Part shown: piece by piece, positions 6,538 to 13,612 of the stretch
Layout: each line of letters opens with the position of its first letter
Position numbering within the stretch: the first letter of the stretch is position 1
Origin: Armatimonadota bacterium
Lineage (GTDB): Bacteria > Sysuimicrobiota > Sysuimicrobiia > Sysuimicrobiales > VGFF01
DNA: 21,308 nucleotides
Assembly (NCBI GenBank): GCA_016868955.1
Contig: VGFF01000024.1
Span: 1-21,308 of the forward strand
Reading direction: 5' to 3'
Translations under genes and position numbers: made by a program
Notes under the pieces: generated by a model
What the model saw: the letters and a program-made list of their open reading frames with translations, nothing else
Database searches by the model: none
Told to the model about the DNA's origin: nothing

Positions 6538-7634
6538 TTCTCGAAGCGCTTCTCGTTCTCTTCCTTCGTCTTGCAGCGAATGCAGAGGTTCGCGTACGGG
6601 AGGGCCCGCAGGCGCTCCAAGCCGATCGGCTGCCCGCAGCGTTCGCAGACGCCGTACTTTCCAGACTCGATCTTGGCGAGCGCGTCGTCGACCATCTTCA
6701 ACATGCCTTGCAACGACGACTCCAGCGCGAATCCCTTCTCCCGCTCGAACGTCTCGCTGGCGACGTCTCCGTAGTCGTCCTCCGACGTGGCCTCGACGAC
6801 GCCGACCTCTTCGACCTGCTGCAGGCGTTCCTCCATGGCCTGGAGCTCAGCGAGAAGGCGGCTCCGTTCCGACGTCAGACGGTTTCGGAATTCGCGATAG
6901 TCTTTCTTCGACACCGGCTCCGCCGGCGGAAGCGCCTCCAGCAGGCGGGTCACGCCGTGCGGAGGTATGCGGTTGTCACCGGATCGGGGGGTCACCGGCG
7001 ATGGCAGGTCCACGCGCGGGCGAATGAGCGGCGGCAGATCTTGCGGCGGGGTCACCTTTCGCGGAATCACCTTGCCGACGACCGTCGCGGCTTTCACGCC
7101 GCGCGGCGCCGTCTCCGCTGCCGAACGAACCGCGGGCGCGCGGCCCTTGGGACTGGAAATGCTCGGCGCAGGGCCCCTGACCAAGGTCTTGACGGGTGGT
7201 TTCTCGGTCGGTCTCGGAGCTGCGACAGGAGCACTGCGCGCCGCGGCATTGCCGTGGCCAACCTGCGGAGTCGGCTTGCGGATTGCCACCTTCTCCGCTG
7301 GCGTCTTCGCGGCGGAGATCTTTGCGGCCGGCGTCTTCGCGGCGGGCGCCTTCACAGCGGGCGCCTTCTTCGCGGCGGGCGCCTTCACAGCGGGCGCCTT
7401 CTTCGCGGCGACCTTCGCGGCCGGCGCGGGGGGCCGCTTGGCGCGCGGGGCGTCGGCGCGGGCGGTGCTACGACTCGACTTCGCGGCGGCCGTGCCACGG
7501 CCCGGCGTCTTGCTCGCTGGCTTTTGTTCCCCGACCTGCTTGCGCGCGGCCGACCCCGTCTTGCCTGCCTTGGAGGCCGCCTTTCCGCCTCCCGACGCGC
7601 GCGACGTAGACTTGGGTGCGGCCTTCTTCGCCAT
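6528..7634 (-). CDS. TraR/DksA-family zinc-finger protein with long H1-like Lys/Ala/Pro tail
   Basis: The 368-residue protein has two parts. Residues 1 to about 190 are low-complexity Ala, Lys and Pro (KAPAVKAPAAK repeats), like histone H1 tails or other bacterial nucleoid-binding extensions, and probably disordered. The C-terminus carries a coiled coil (DYREFRNRLTSERSRLLAELQAMEERLQQVEEV) and a DksA/TraR zinc finger, C330-x2-C333-x17-C351-x2-C354. DksA relatives bind the RNA polymerase secondary channel; the tail suggests added DNA or RNA binding. The ATG at 7634 is preceded by AGGAGG four bases upstream; a longer frame to 7655 is not supported. The order ileS, TraR/DksA-like, lspA resembles that of actinobacteria, whose homologues also carry Lys/Ala-rich extensions. 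Confidence 0.88.
   Translation of the reverse strand: MAKKAAPKSTSRASGGGKAASKAGKTGSAARKQVGEQKPASKTPGRGTAAAKSSRSTARADAPRAKRPPAPAAKVAAKKAPAVKAPAAKKAPAVKAPAAKTPAAKISAAKTPAEKVAIRKPTPQVGHGNAAARSAPVAAPRPTEKPPVKTLVRGPAPSISSPKGRAPAVRSAAETAPRGVKAATVVGKVIPRKVTPPQDLPPLIRPRVDLPSPVTPRSGDNRIPPHGVTRLLEALPPAEPVSKKDYREFRNRLTSERSRLLAELQAMEERLQQVEEVGVVEATSEDDYGDVASETFEREKGFALESSLQGMLKMVDDALAKIESGKYGVCERCGQPIGLERLRALPYANLCIRCKTKEENEKRFENWR
7335..7400 (-). repeat. 33-bp tandem repeat (2 copies) in the H1-like tail
   Basis: Two adjacent identical 33-bp units (7335-7367 and 7368-7400) encode the 11-residue unit KAPAVKAPAAK; a partial third unit follows to about 7420. Because the period is a whole number of codons, copy changes would lengthen or shorten the tail without a frameshift. 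Confidence 0.8.
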
Positions 7635-7875
7635 GATTCCTCCTAAAAACAGCAAGCAACACGTTCGAACGTCTACCCGGACTCGAACGAGGCGGCCCGC
7701 TCTTGGACACCTCGTCGAGCCGATGATGCGACATGCGTGCGTGCGAAAGGCTTTGGTGCGTGAGACCGAACATAAATTCGGGAATTTTGTACGAGGCGTC
7801 TAGCCACATATGCTAGCACATCGCGAACGTCCCGCAAGACAAACCCCGATCTCGGCTGCGCCCGGCGCCAGCATC
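7635..7875 (-). promoter_or_regulatory. Promoter and 5' leader of the dksA-like gene
   Basis: A promoter reading left has -35 TTGCGG (7837-7832), a 16-bp spacer and the extended -10 TGC-TAGCAT (hexamer 7815-7810), giving a start near 7803 and a leader of about 170 bases. The leader holds three palindromes: AAATTC-GG-GAATTT near 7774-7787, CTCG-AA-CGAG (7683-7692) and the perfect 12-mer ACGTTCGAACGT (7661-7672), the last about 17 bases upstream of AGGAGG (7644-7639). A short GC-rich imperfect hairpin follows the ileS stop but lacks a T-run. No credible gene is seen in this stretch. Confidence 0.55.
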
Positions 7876-10800
7876 TTAAACGGTTCGCGGCGCCAGTCCA
7901 AGCACCACGCGATGGCCGTCGACGCGGATTTCCCTCTGGCGACCCTCTTCTGGTGCGCCCCGCCGGACCTCGACCGCGAGGGTCTCGTCCGCTAGGAACG
8001 CCTCGTGCTCGCGAACGGCCTCCGCGACCTCCCCTCCAGCATCGATTACGAGCTCGATCCGCTGATCGACCGAAAACCCCGCGTCCCGGCGCGCTTGCTG
8101 CACGTGGTGAACGAGCTCGCGCGCGAGGCCTTCCCGCGCCAACGCGGCATCCACGTGCGCGTCGAGAACGACGACGTCGCCGTGGCCCGCCTCCGCGACG
8201 AAGCCTTCGCGTTCGCGCGCGCGCACGTCCAAGTCACCGAGCGCCAGCGCGACCGCCTCCCCATTCACGGATACGTTCAGGTGCCCGTCGGCGACCACCC
8301 GTGCCGTCTCCTCCGCCGAGAACGCGGACAACACGGTCGCCAGCTCCCGAACCTTCGCCCCGAGCTTCGGGCCGAGTCGATCGAACCGGGGTTTGATCTC
8401 ATACGTGACGTAGTCCGTGGCCCGCTCCACGAACCGGACGGTCTTGACGTTGAGCTCCTCCGCGACGTGCGCGAGCAGCTCGGGTCGATCGGTGAGCCGG
8501 CTGGCGTGAGACACGATGAGCGCCGCCGGCAGCGGTTGACGCACCTTGCGCTTCGAGCGGGCCCGCGCCGCGCGGCCGAGCCCGACGACCCGCTGGGCCT
8601 CTTCCATGGCATCCTCGAGCGGCCGGTCGATCCCCGCCTCGTCCGCGGCCGGCCAATCACAGAGGTGCACGCTCTCCGGCGCCCGATCGTCGACCGCGCG
8701 CACGAGATCCTGGTACAGCGCCTCGCCGAGGAACGGCGCGAACGGCGCGATCAGCTTCGCCACCGTGACGAGCGCCTCGTACAGCGTGTGGTAGGCGCTC
8801 TGTTTGTCCGCGTCGTCTTGCGTCTTCCAGTAGCGCCGGCGGCCGCGACGCACGTACCAAGTGCTCAGATCCTCGACGAGTCGCTCGATGTCGCGCGCGG
8901 CGGTCGTCGGGTCATAGGCGTCGAGGTTCGCGGTCGTGTCGCGGACGACGCCGTGGAGCCGCGACAGGAGCCATCGGTCCAAGGCCGGCCGCTGCGCGCG
9001 GTCCGGGGCCGGCGATCGCGGATCGAAGCGATCCAGCGCCGCGTACGTCGTGAAGAATACGTGCGTGTTCCACAGCGTCAGGAAGAAGCGCCGCACCACG
9101 TCGTCGACCGCGGATGGGCCGAGCCGCTTCGGCGTGCCCGGCGGACTCACGGCGAAGAAGTACCAGCGCAGCGCGTCGGCGCCAGATCGCTCGATGAGCG
9201 TCCACGGGTCGATGACGTTGCCGCGGCTCTTGCTCATCTTCTGGCCCTCTTCGTCGAGCACCAGCTCGAGGCAGACGCAAGTGCGGTACGATGACACGCC
9301 GAACAGCACGGTCGAGATCGCCATCAAGCTGTAGAACCAGCCGCGCGTTTGGTCGATCCCCTCGCAGATGTAGTCGGCGGGGAACGATCGCGCGAAGACG
9401 TCCTGATTCTCGAACGGATGGTGCCACTGCGCGACGGGCATCGCCCCGGAATCGAACCAGACATCGATGAGATCCTTTACGCGGCGCATGTCGCCGGCGC
9501 ACTTCGGGCAGGCGACGACGACTTCATCGACGTACGGCCGATGCAGCTCGAAGTGCGCCGGCATCGACTTCGCCATCGATCGCAGCTCGGCGATGCTGCC
9601 GACGCAGTGCAGGTGATCGCAGTCCTCGCACGTCCACACGGGCAGCGGCGTGCCCCAGTAGCGCTCGCGCGACAGCGCCCAATCGTTGACTTTCTGCAGC
9701 CAGTTGCCGAAGCGGCCGTCGCGGATGTGCTCCGGCACCCAGTTCACGGTCTGATTCGCCGCCAGGAGATCGTCCCGCATGGCCGTCATCGCGACGTGGA
9801 AGGACGACCGCGCGTAGTACAGCAGCGGCGTGTCGCAGCGCCAGCAGAACGGGTACGTGTGTTCGTACGTCCCCGCCTTGTACAGCAGGCCGCGCGCGCG
9901 CAGATCGTCGATGATGCGCGGATCGGCGTCCTTGACGAACACGCCTTCCCATGGCCTCACGTCGCTCGTGTAGCGGCCGTCCGGTCCCACCGGATGCAGA
10001 ACCGGAAGCCCGTGGCGCCGCGACATCTCCATGTCGTCCTCGCCGTAAGCGGGCGCGAGGTGGACGATGCCGGTGCCGTCTTCGGTCGTGACGAAGTCGG
10101 CGGCGATGACGGACCAAGCGCGGTCCTGGGGGACGAAGAAGGGAAACAACGGCTCGTACCGCAGACCGACGAGCGCGCTGCCCTTCATCTCCGCTGTGAT
10201 CTCGTAGGGGCCTTGCAGCACTTGCTCGGCGAGAGCGGCCGCCAGGATCAATTCCTCCTCGCCTTGCTTGACGCGGACGTACGTGACATCGGGCGCGATG
10301 GCGCAGGCGACGTTCGCCGGAAGCGTCCACGGCGTCGTCGTCCAGACGAGCAGCGACGTCCGTGGATCGTCGACTAGCCGCATCTTCACGTACACTGAGG
10401 GGTCGTTGGTCTTGTCGTAGCCGAGCGCGACTTCGTGGCTACTGAGCGGGGTGCCGCACCGCGGGCAATACGGCACGACCTTGTACCCCTTGTACATCAG
10501 GCCTTTGTCCCACATCTGCCGCAGGATCCACCACACCGACTCGATGTAGCCGTCGTGGAACGTGACATAGGGATCGGAGTAGTCGAGCCAGAACCCGATG
10601 CGCTCGCTGAGCTTGCGCCAATCGGCTTCGTAGCGGAAGACCGATGCCTTGCACCGCTCATTGAATTCGCGGATGCCGAACGCCTCGATCTCGCGCTTGC
10701 TGTTGAGGCCGAGATCCTTCTCGACTTCGATCTCGACCGGCAGCCCGTGCGTGTCCCAGCCCGCCTTTCGCGGCACGGAATAGCCGCGCATCGTTTTGTA

Positions 10801-11013
10801 CCGCGGAATGACGTCTTTGTAGGCGCGGGCGAGCACGTGGTGGACGCCGGGGCGCCCGTTGGCGGTCGGCGGCCCCTCGTAGAACGTGAATTTCGGCGCG
10901 TCCGCGCGCGCGCGGACGCTCTTCTCGAAGACGCCCTGCTCGTTCCAGAAGCGCAGCATTCGCTCTTCCATCTCCGGAAAGCTGATCTTGCTGCTGGCAG
11001 GCTGAAAGGCCAT
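7876..11013 (-). CDS. ileS: Isoleucyl-tRNA synthetase, IleRS2 (eukaryote-like) class with GVHH signature
   Basis: The 1045-residue class I synthetase charges tRNA-Ile. The HIGH-equivalent region reads PPTANGRPGVHHVLARAYKD, with G56-V57-H58-H59 in place of HxGH. KMSKS is exact (592-596, QKMSKSRGNVIDP). The editing domain follows WTTTPWTLPANVA, and Cys pairs occur in YCPRCG, FCWRCD, WTCEDC and ACPKCA. The C-terminal region (EELNVKTVRFVE, YEIKPRFDRLGPKLG) matches the DUF5915-type tail of IleRS2, the class tolerant of mupirocin. ATG 11013-11011 is chosen because AAGGAG lies about ten bases upstream; an in-frame extension to 11094 would run into the T-box terminator. Transcription is controlled by the adjoining Ile T-box. 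Confidence 0.96.
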   Translation of the reverse strand: MAFQPASSKISFPEMEERMLRFWNEQGVFEKSVRARADAPKFTFYEGPPTANGRPGVHHVLARAYKDVIPRYKTMRGYSVPRKAGWDTHGLPVEIEVEKDLGLNSKREIEAFGIREFNERCKASVFRYEADWRKLSERIGFWLDYSDPYVTFHDGYIESVWWILRQMWDKGLMYKGYKVVPYCPRCGTPLSSHEVALGYDKTNDPSVYVKMRLVDDPRTSLLVWTTTPWTLPANVACAIAPDVTYVRVKQGEEELILAAALAEQVLQGPYEITAEMKGSALVGLRYEPLFPFFVPQDRAWSVIAADFVTTEDGTGIVHLAPAYGEDDMEMSRRHGLPVLHPVGPDGRYTSDVRPWEGVFVKDADPRIIDDLRARGLLYKAGTYEHTYPFCWRCDTPLLYYARSSFHVAMTAMRDDLLAANQTVNWVPEHIRDGRFGNWLQKVNDWALSRERYWGTPLPVWTCEDCDHLHCVGSIAELRSMAKSMPAHFELHRPYVDEVVVACPKCAGDMRRVKDLIDVWFDSGAMPVAQWHHPFENQDVFARSFPADYICEGIDQTRGWFYSLMAISTVLFGVSSYRTCVCLELVLDEEGQKMSKSRGNVIDPWTLIERSGADALRWYFFAVSPPGTPKRLGPSAVDDVVRRFFLTLWNTHVFFTTYAALDRFDPRSPAPDRAQRPALDRWLLSRLHGVVRDTTANLDAYDPTTAARDIERLVEDLSTWYVRRGRRRYWKTQDDADKQSAYHTLYEALVTVAKLIAPFAPFLGEALYQDLVRAVDDRAPESVHLCDWPAADEAGIDRPLEDAMEEAQRVVGLGRAARARSKRKVRQPLPAALIVSHASRLTDRPELLAHVAEELNVKTVRFVERATDYVTYEIKPRFDRLGPKLGAKVRELATVLSAFSAEETARVVADGHLNVSVNGEAVALALGDLDVRAREREGFVAEAGHGDVVVLDAHVDAALAREGLARELVHHVQQARRDAGFSVDQRIELVIDAGGEVAEAVREHEAFLADETLAVEVRRGAPEEGRQREIRVDGHRVVLGLAPRTV

Positions 11014-11059
11014 TCGCCGATCGCTCCTTCGCCGCGCCCGGAAGCCGCCGTACGCGGAC

Positions 11060-11346
11060 AAAATGAATGCGCCCGTCCCGAGGGACGGGCGCAACCCGTG
11101 TTACCACCCACGTTCGGTCACAGTGCAGGAAGCGCACGGGACCGCACTCGTAAGGACCAGGAGGCGGCGCGCGCCTCCGATTCCAACCCCCGGATCACGG
11201 CGGGGGAACCCGCTTGCGGCTAGTGCTCGGTTCGAGGTTCGCCTGAGAGCTCGGGGGAGATCTTCCCGCGCGACCGCGGCCGCCTCACACCGTTCGCGGC
11301 TCGCTCCGCGCGGTCCCGCGCGGTACTCGTCCCCGTCGTCGCCGTT
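11060..11346 (-). promoter_or_regulatory. T-box riboswitch (Ile, specifier AUC) with terminator, ileS leader
   Basis: Read on the minus strand, Stem I is recognisable. AGTA, then CCGCGCG, is paired with CGCGCGG, then GAA (loop-E pair); one base later comes the specifier ATC at 11261-11259. The distal arm carries the AGCGAG and CGGTGTGAG motifs. The T-box core is CGTGGGTGGTAACACGGG (11112-11095), whose GGTGG region contacts the tRNA acceptor end. It is followed by a terminator, an 11-bp GCGCCCGTCCC stem (11092-11082 with 11079-11069), then ATTCATTTT. Uncharged tRNA-Ile should favour the antiterminator and allow ileS transcription. Specifier and codon choice agree with the downstream gene. Confidence 0.92.
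11061..11092 (-). terminator. T-box intrinsic terminator of the ileS leader
   Basis: An 11-bp GC-rich inverted repeat (11092-11082 and 11079-11069, two-base spacer, so effectively about ten pairs with a four-base loop) is followed on the minus strand by the T-rich ATTCATTTT. It sits directly after the T-box core, 48 bases upstream of the ileS ATG, as expected of the regulated terminator. Confidence 0.88.
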
Positions 11347-11352
11347 GGCGAG

Positions 11353-11381
11353 ATTCTAGCATCGAGGGGGGGCATCGTCAC
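11353..11381 (-). promoter_or_regulatory. sigma70-like promoter for the ileS T-box transcript
   Basis: GTGACG (-35, 11381-11376), a 17-bp spacer and TAGAAT (-10, 11358-11353; five of six consensus bases) predict a start near 11346. The -35 begins seven bases after the encoded CCA of tRNA-Val, so ileS can be transcribed independently of the tRNAs; read-through from them is also possible because no terminator is seen between. Confidence 0.65.
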
Positions 11382-11387
11382 GCCAAA

Positions 11388-11462
11388 TGGTGGGCGGAGC
11401 AGGGTTCGAACCCGCGACCCCCTCCTTGTAAGGGAGGTGCTCTACCGCTGAGCTATCCGCCC
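11388..11462 (-). tRNA. tRNA-Val (anticodon UAC)
   Basis: A complete cloverleaf reads leftward. The acceptor GGGCGGA pairs with TCCGCCC, with discriminator A and encoded CCA (11390-11388). The D-arm is GCTC-AGCGGTA-GAGC. The anticodon arm CCTCC-CTTACAA-GGAGG has anticodon TAC. The T-arm GCGGG-TTCGAAC-CCTGC has one G-U pair. It is 72 nt without CCA. Confidence 0.96.
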
Positions 11463-11503
11463 GCGAGAAGCAACGCGCCGGGACCGCGGTTCGAAGTCGG
11501 GCT

Positions 11504-11590
11504 TGGTGCCGGAGGAGGGAATCGAACCCCCATGAGGTTTCCCTCAACGGATTTTGAGTCCGTCGCGTCTGCCTGTTCCGCCACTCCGGC
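11504..11590 (-). tRNA. tRNA-Leu (anticodon CAA)
   Basis: This is a class II tRNA reading leftward. The acceptor GCCGGAG pairs with CTCCGGC, with discriminator A and encoded CCA (11506-11504). The anticodon arm ACGGA-CTCAAAA-TCCGT gives anticodon CAA. It has the long variable arm typical of leucine tRNAs and a T-arm with TTCGATT. Total length with CCA is 87 nt. It is 41 bases upstream of tRNA-Val and probably co-transcribed with it. Confidence 0.96.
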
Positions 11591-11632
11591 CGATCCCGCG
11601 CCGCCGCCATGTCGCGCGATCGCGCAGGCACG

Positions 11633-11641
11633 AGTATAACA
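11633..11641 (-). promoter_or_regulatory. Extended -10 promoter element upstream of the tRNA pair
   Basis: TG-T-TATACT on the minus strand (TG 11641-11640, hexamer 11638-11633) fits an extended -10 element, predicting a start near 11626, about 36 bases before tRNA-Leu. The upstream sequence is GC-rich with no clear -35. Confidence 0.5.
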
Positions 11642-11662
11642 TCGCGCCGCGCCGGCCTAGGG

Positions 11663-12194
11663 CTAAAAGCCGAGCAGGATGTCTTGGAGGAGCTTCGTTT
11701 CGGCGTTCACACGGGGCGAACGCGCCGCCGTCGTGCCGATGACCGCGTAGGCAGGGCGGTTGTGGATGAGCACGAGCATGAGCTGATAGATCTCCAGCCC
11801 CTCGTCGGCCCGTCGCGTGAGGTACTTGATCAACGCCGGGGTTCCGTGGAAATCCACACGGTCGGTCCGCAGCACCTGGATCTCGCGGAAGTTCTTCAAT
11901 AGACGAGAGAGGGTAACGTCGGCGCGGTCGAGGGATTCGTTCGCCGGCGTCCGCGCCGTGACGACGAGAACCGACATGCGGTAGCCGCGCGCGACCCGGA
12001 GGAGGGCCGATCGCCGCGAACGCGATGTTCTCCTCGCCGGTGAGCTTCTGCCAAGACTGCGGGTAGCGGATGGTGAATCCTTAGTGCGGGTGGTCGAACT
12101 GCTGCCACCCGGGCTGTGCGCCGAGCGGCACAGGCGCCGCCGTGGACACGAGCAGCGTGAGCAAGAACACCAGGCCACAGAGAATCGTCCGCAC
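11663..12194 (-). pseudogene. Decayed secreted PsbP-like/DUF1795-like protein gene (nonsense plus frameshift)
   Basis: From GTG 12194 the frame encodes a signal peptide (VRTILCGLVFLLTLLVSTAAPVPLGA) and QPGWQQFDHPH, then hits TAA at 12083-12081. The same frame continues as GFTIRYPQSWQKLTGEENIAFAAIGPPPG, as in PsbP-like proteins where HYGFTIRYP would be expected: the stop is one base away from Tyr. Near 11985-12000, in a CG-repeat run, the coding frame moves by one base and continues as GYRMSVLVVTARTPANES through YAVIGTTAA and LLQDILLGF to TAG at 11665-11663. The total length of 532 bases is not a multiple of three, consistent with one extra base. Two lesions suggest a pseudogene, but assembly errors are possible. 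The family assignment is tentative. Confidence 0.6.
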
Positions 12195-12311
12195 GTCCTG
12201 CCCCTCTCCGGCACGGCTTCGCAACGACGCGATTTCGAGCCGTCTGATCCGCAGGCGAAATCATCACGGCGAGCAAGAACGTTGCCGCCTGGCGGCGTCA
12301 TCTCGCGGCCG
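12195..12311. other. Intergenic region after the GGR-like gene
   Basis: No gene is seen. On the minus strand a short hairpin GCCGC-CAG-GCGGC (12296-12284) followed by AACGTTCTTGCT could be a weak terminator for the upstream operon; the stem is only five pairs and the T-tract is poor. Confidence 0.3.
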
Positions 12312-13364
12312 CTAGGGGAACCATGATTCGGTCTGCCCGAACATGCCGAGATACCGCCGCAGGAACGCGCGCTGCCCGGCCGCCCCTGAGAATGCCGAGA
12401 TCACGACGTCCAACGGCCGATCGGGCAGGCGCATCGCCGCCCAGGTCGCCGCGGCGAGGAAGCGAATGCCGCGGCGTTGCGCGGCGACGTACGCGCGGTA
12501 GGCGTCCTTCGCCCACGCGAGCGTGGCTTCGCCCTCGAGTACCGCGGACAGGAGATCGCCGACCTGCCAAGCCGCGCGCACCGCGGTGCGGATCCCCTCT
12601 CCCGTCAACGGCAGACACTGGCCGCCGCTGTCCCCCACGACGAACAAATCGCCGACGACCGGATCATAGGTGCCGGCCGCGAGGTAGCCCCCGTGCATCG
12701 ACTCCGGGGCGACGCCGAACCGATCGAGAAGGGTCTGCAGCCTGGGGCGCAGCTTCGTTTCCCCTCGATAGGAGAGAACGCCGAAACGCACACGATTTTC
12801 ACACGGAAATGCCCAGGCGTATCCGTCTGGTACGCAGTCGCGCCAGAAGTAGAAGTGGAGTCCGGCCGGAAACGCGCACGTGACCTCCGACTCGAGGCCG
12901 AACGCGCGCCACTGTTCGATCGCGGCGGGCGGTGCTACCGTCGACGCCAAGGCCGCCCGCCAGCCCGTGCAGTCGGCGATGAATCGACCGCGGTAGGCGC
13001 CGCGCGTCGTGTAGACCGTGTGCCCCTCCAAGCGCTGCGCGCTGGCGCGCACGAACTCCGCGCTCGACCGCGAGAGGGCCAAGTCGCAGAATCGCCGGTA
13101 GTCGAACGTGCAGAACGGCTCGCGGCGCAAATCCCATTCGTGGCGCCGGGCGGCGGTATAGATGTAGAGGCGCTCGTGCACCTGCTGCACGGCGTCTTCG
13201 GCACCCATGGCCTTCACCAGGCGCAACGGCGCTCCGCAGGCCGACGTTTGGTTCTCGCCGATTTCGTCGCGATCGACCAGCAGCACGCGGCCGCGCAGGC
13301 GCTGCGCCAGCGCGAGCCCGGCGAACGACGCGCCGGCGATGACGGCGTCGTACGTCGGCGTCAC
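12312..13364 (-). CDS. FAD-dependent geranylgeranyl-reductase-family oxidoreductase
   Basis: The 350-residue flavoprotein has the N-terminal FAD-binding motif IAGASFAGLALA (G11-x-S13-x2-G16, a GxSxxG version of GxGxxG) and an acidic residue ending the second strand (VLLVDRDEIG). It also has the GGR-family motif PDGYAWAFP (179-187) and the second FAD motif VVGDSGGQCLPLTGEGIRTA (from residue 242). Relatives reduce isoprenoid double bonds in archaeal lipids, quinone side chains or phytyl chains; the substrate cannot be read from sequence. The GTG start at 13364-13362 overlaps the glutaredoxin-like stop by four bases (GTGA), so it is the last gene of a coupled operon. Confidence 0.85.
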   Translation of the reverse strand: MTPTYDAVIAGASFAGLALAQRLRGRVLLVDRDEIGENQTSACGAPLRLVKAMGAEDAVQQVHERLYIYTAARRHEWDLRREPFCTFDYRRFCDLALSRSSAEFVRASAQRLEGHTVYTTRGAYRGRFIADCTGWRAALASTVAPPAAIEQWRAFGLESEVTCAFPAGLHFYFWRDCVPDGYAWAFPCENRVRFGVLSYRGETKLRPRLQTLLDRFGVAPESMHGGYLAAGTYDPVVGDLFVVGDSGGQCLPLTGEGIRTAVRAAWQVGDLLSAVLEGEATLAWAKDAYRAYVAAQRRGIRFLAAATWAAMRLPDRPLDVVISAFSGAAGQRAFLRRYLGMFGQTESWFP

Positions 13365-13612
13365 CGGCGCTCCGGAAACGCGCGGCGCAGCGCCTGCGCG
13401 ACGTCTTCCCGGCGGCCCGCGCCGATCTCGCGTCCGTCGAGCACGAGGACGGGAATTCGCTCGCGGTAGCGGCCTTCGATTTCAGGGTCGATACGGATAT
13501 CGGCGTGGGCGACCGCTACGTCGGCGGGCGCTGCACGGCGCGCCATCGCGAGCGCGACCTCGCAGAGGCGGCAGTTCGGCCGGCCATAGACGGTCAGCCG
13601 CCGGCTCGTCAT
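13361..13612 (-). CDS. Glutaredoxin-like (DUF836/thioredoxin-fold) protein
   Basis: The 83-residue thioredoxin-fold protein has the redox motif NCRLC (C14-x2-C17) after the first strand (LTVYGRP), a cis-proline region RIPVLVLDGREIG, and the helix EDVAQALRRAF. Size and pattern match short glutaredoxin-like proteins that exchange thiols and disulfides in the cytoplasm. ATG 13612-13610 overlaps the DUF881 stop (ATGA), and its own stop overlaps the GGR-like start (GTGA), so its level is likely tied to both. Confidence 0.82.
   Translation of the reverse strand: MTSRRLTVYGRPNCRLCEVALAMARRAAPADVAVAHADIRIDPEIEGRYRERIPVLVLDGREIGAGRREDVAQALRRAFPERR

Noticed and set aside
7335..7400. Tandem repeats considered as a CRISPR or minisatellite
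   Set aside because: Units are adjacent with no spacers and encode an in-frame 11-residue protein repeat.
7661..7692. SOS (LexA) box upstream of the dksA-like gene
   Set aside because: The half-sites are arranged GTTC-GAAC, the reverse of the GAAC-N4-GTTC order required.
7468..7809. Possible upstream peptide in the dksA-like leader
   Set aside because: Its ATG lies upstream of or at the predicted transcription start, it has no ribosome binding site, and the frame only overlaps the downstream gene.
9349..10377. Plus-strand open frame antisense to ileS
   Set aside because: It lies wholly inside ileS, has no ribosome binding site or domain, and its composition is that of a codon shadow.
11041..11346. 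Small plus-strand open frames across the ileS leader
   Set aside because: The stretch is fully explained by T-box elements on the minus strand.
11388..11590. tRNA genes as an integration site for a mobile element
   Set aside because: No integrase, no repeated tRNA 3' end and no change in base composition were seen nearby.
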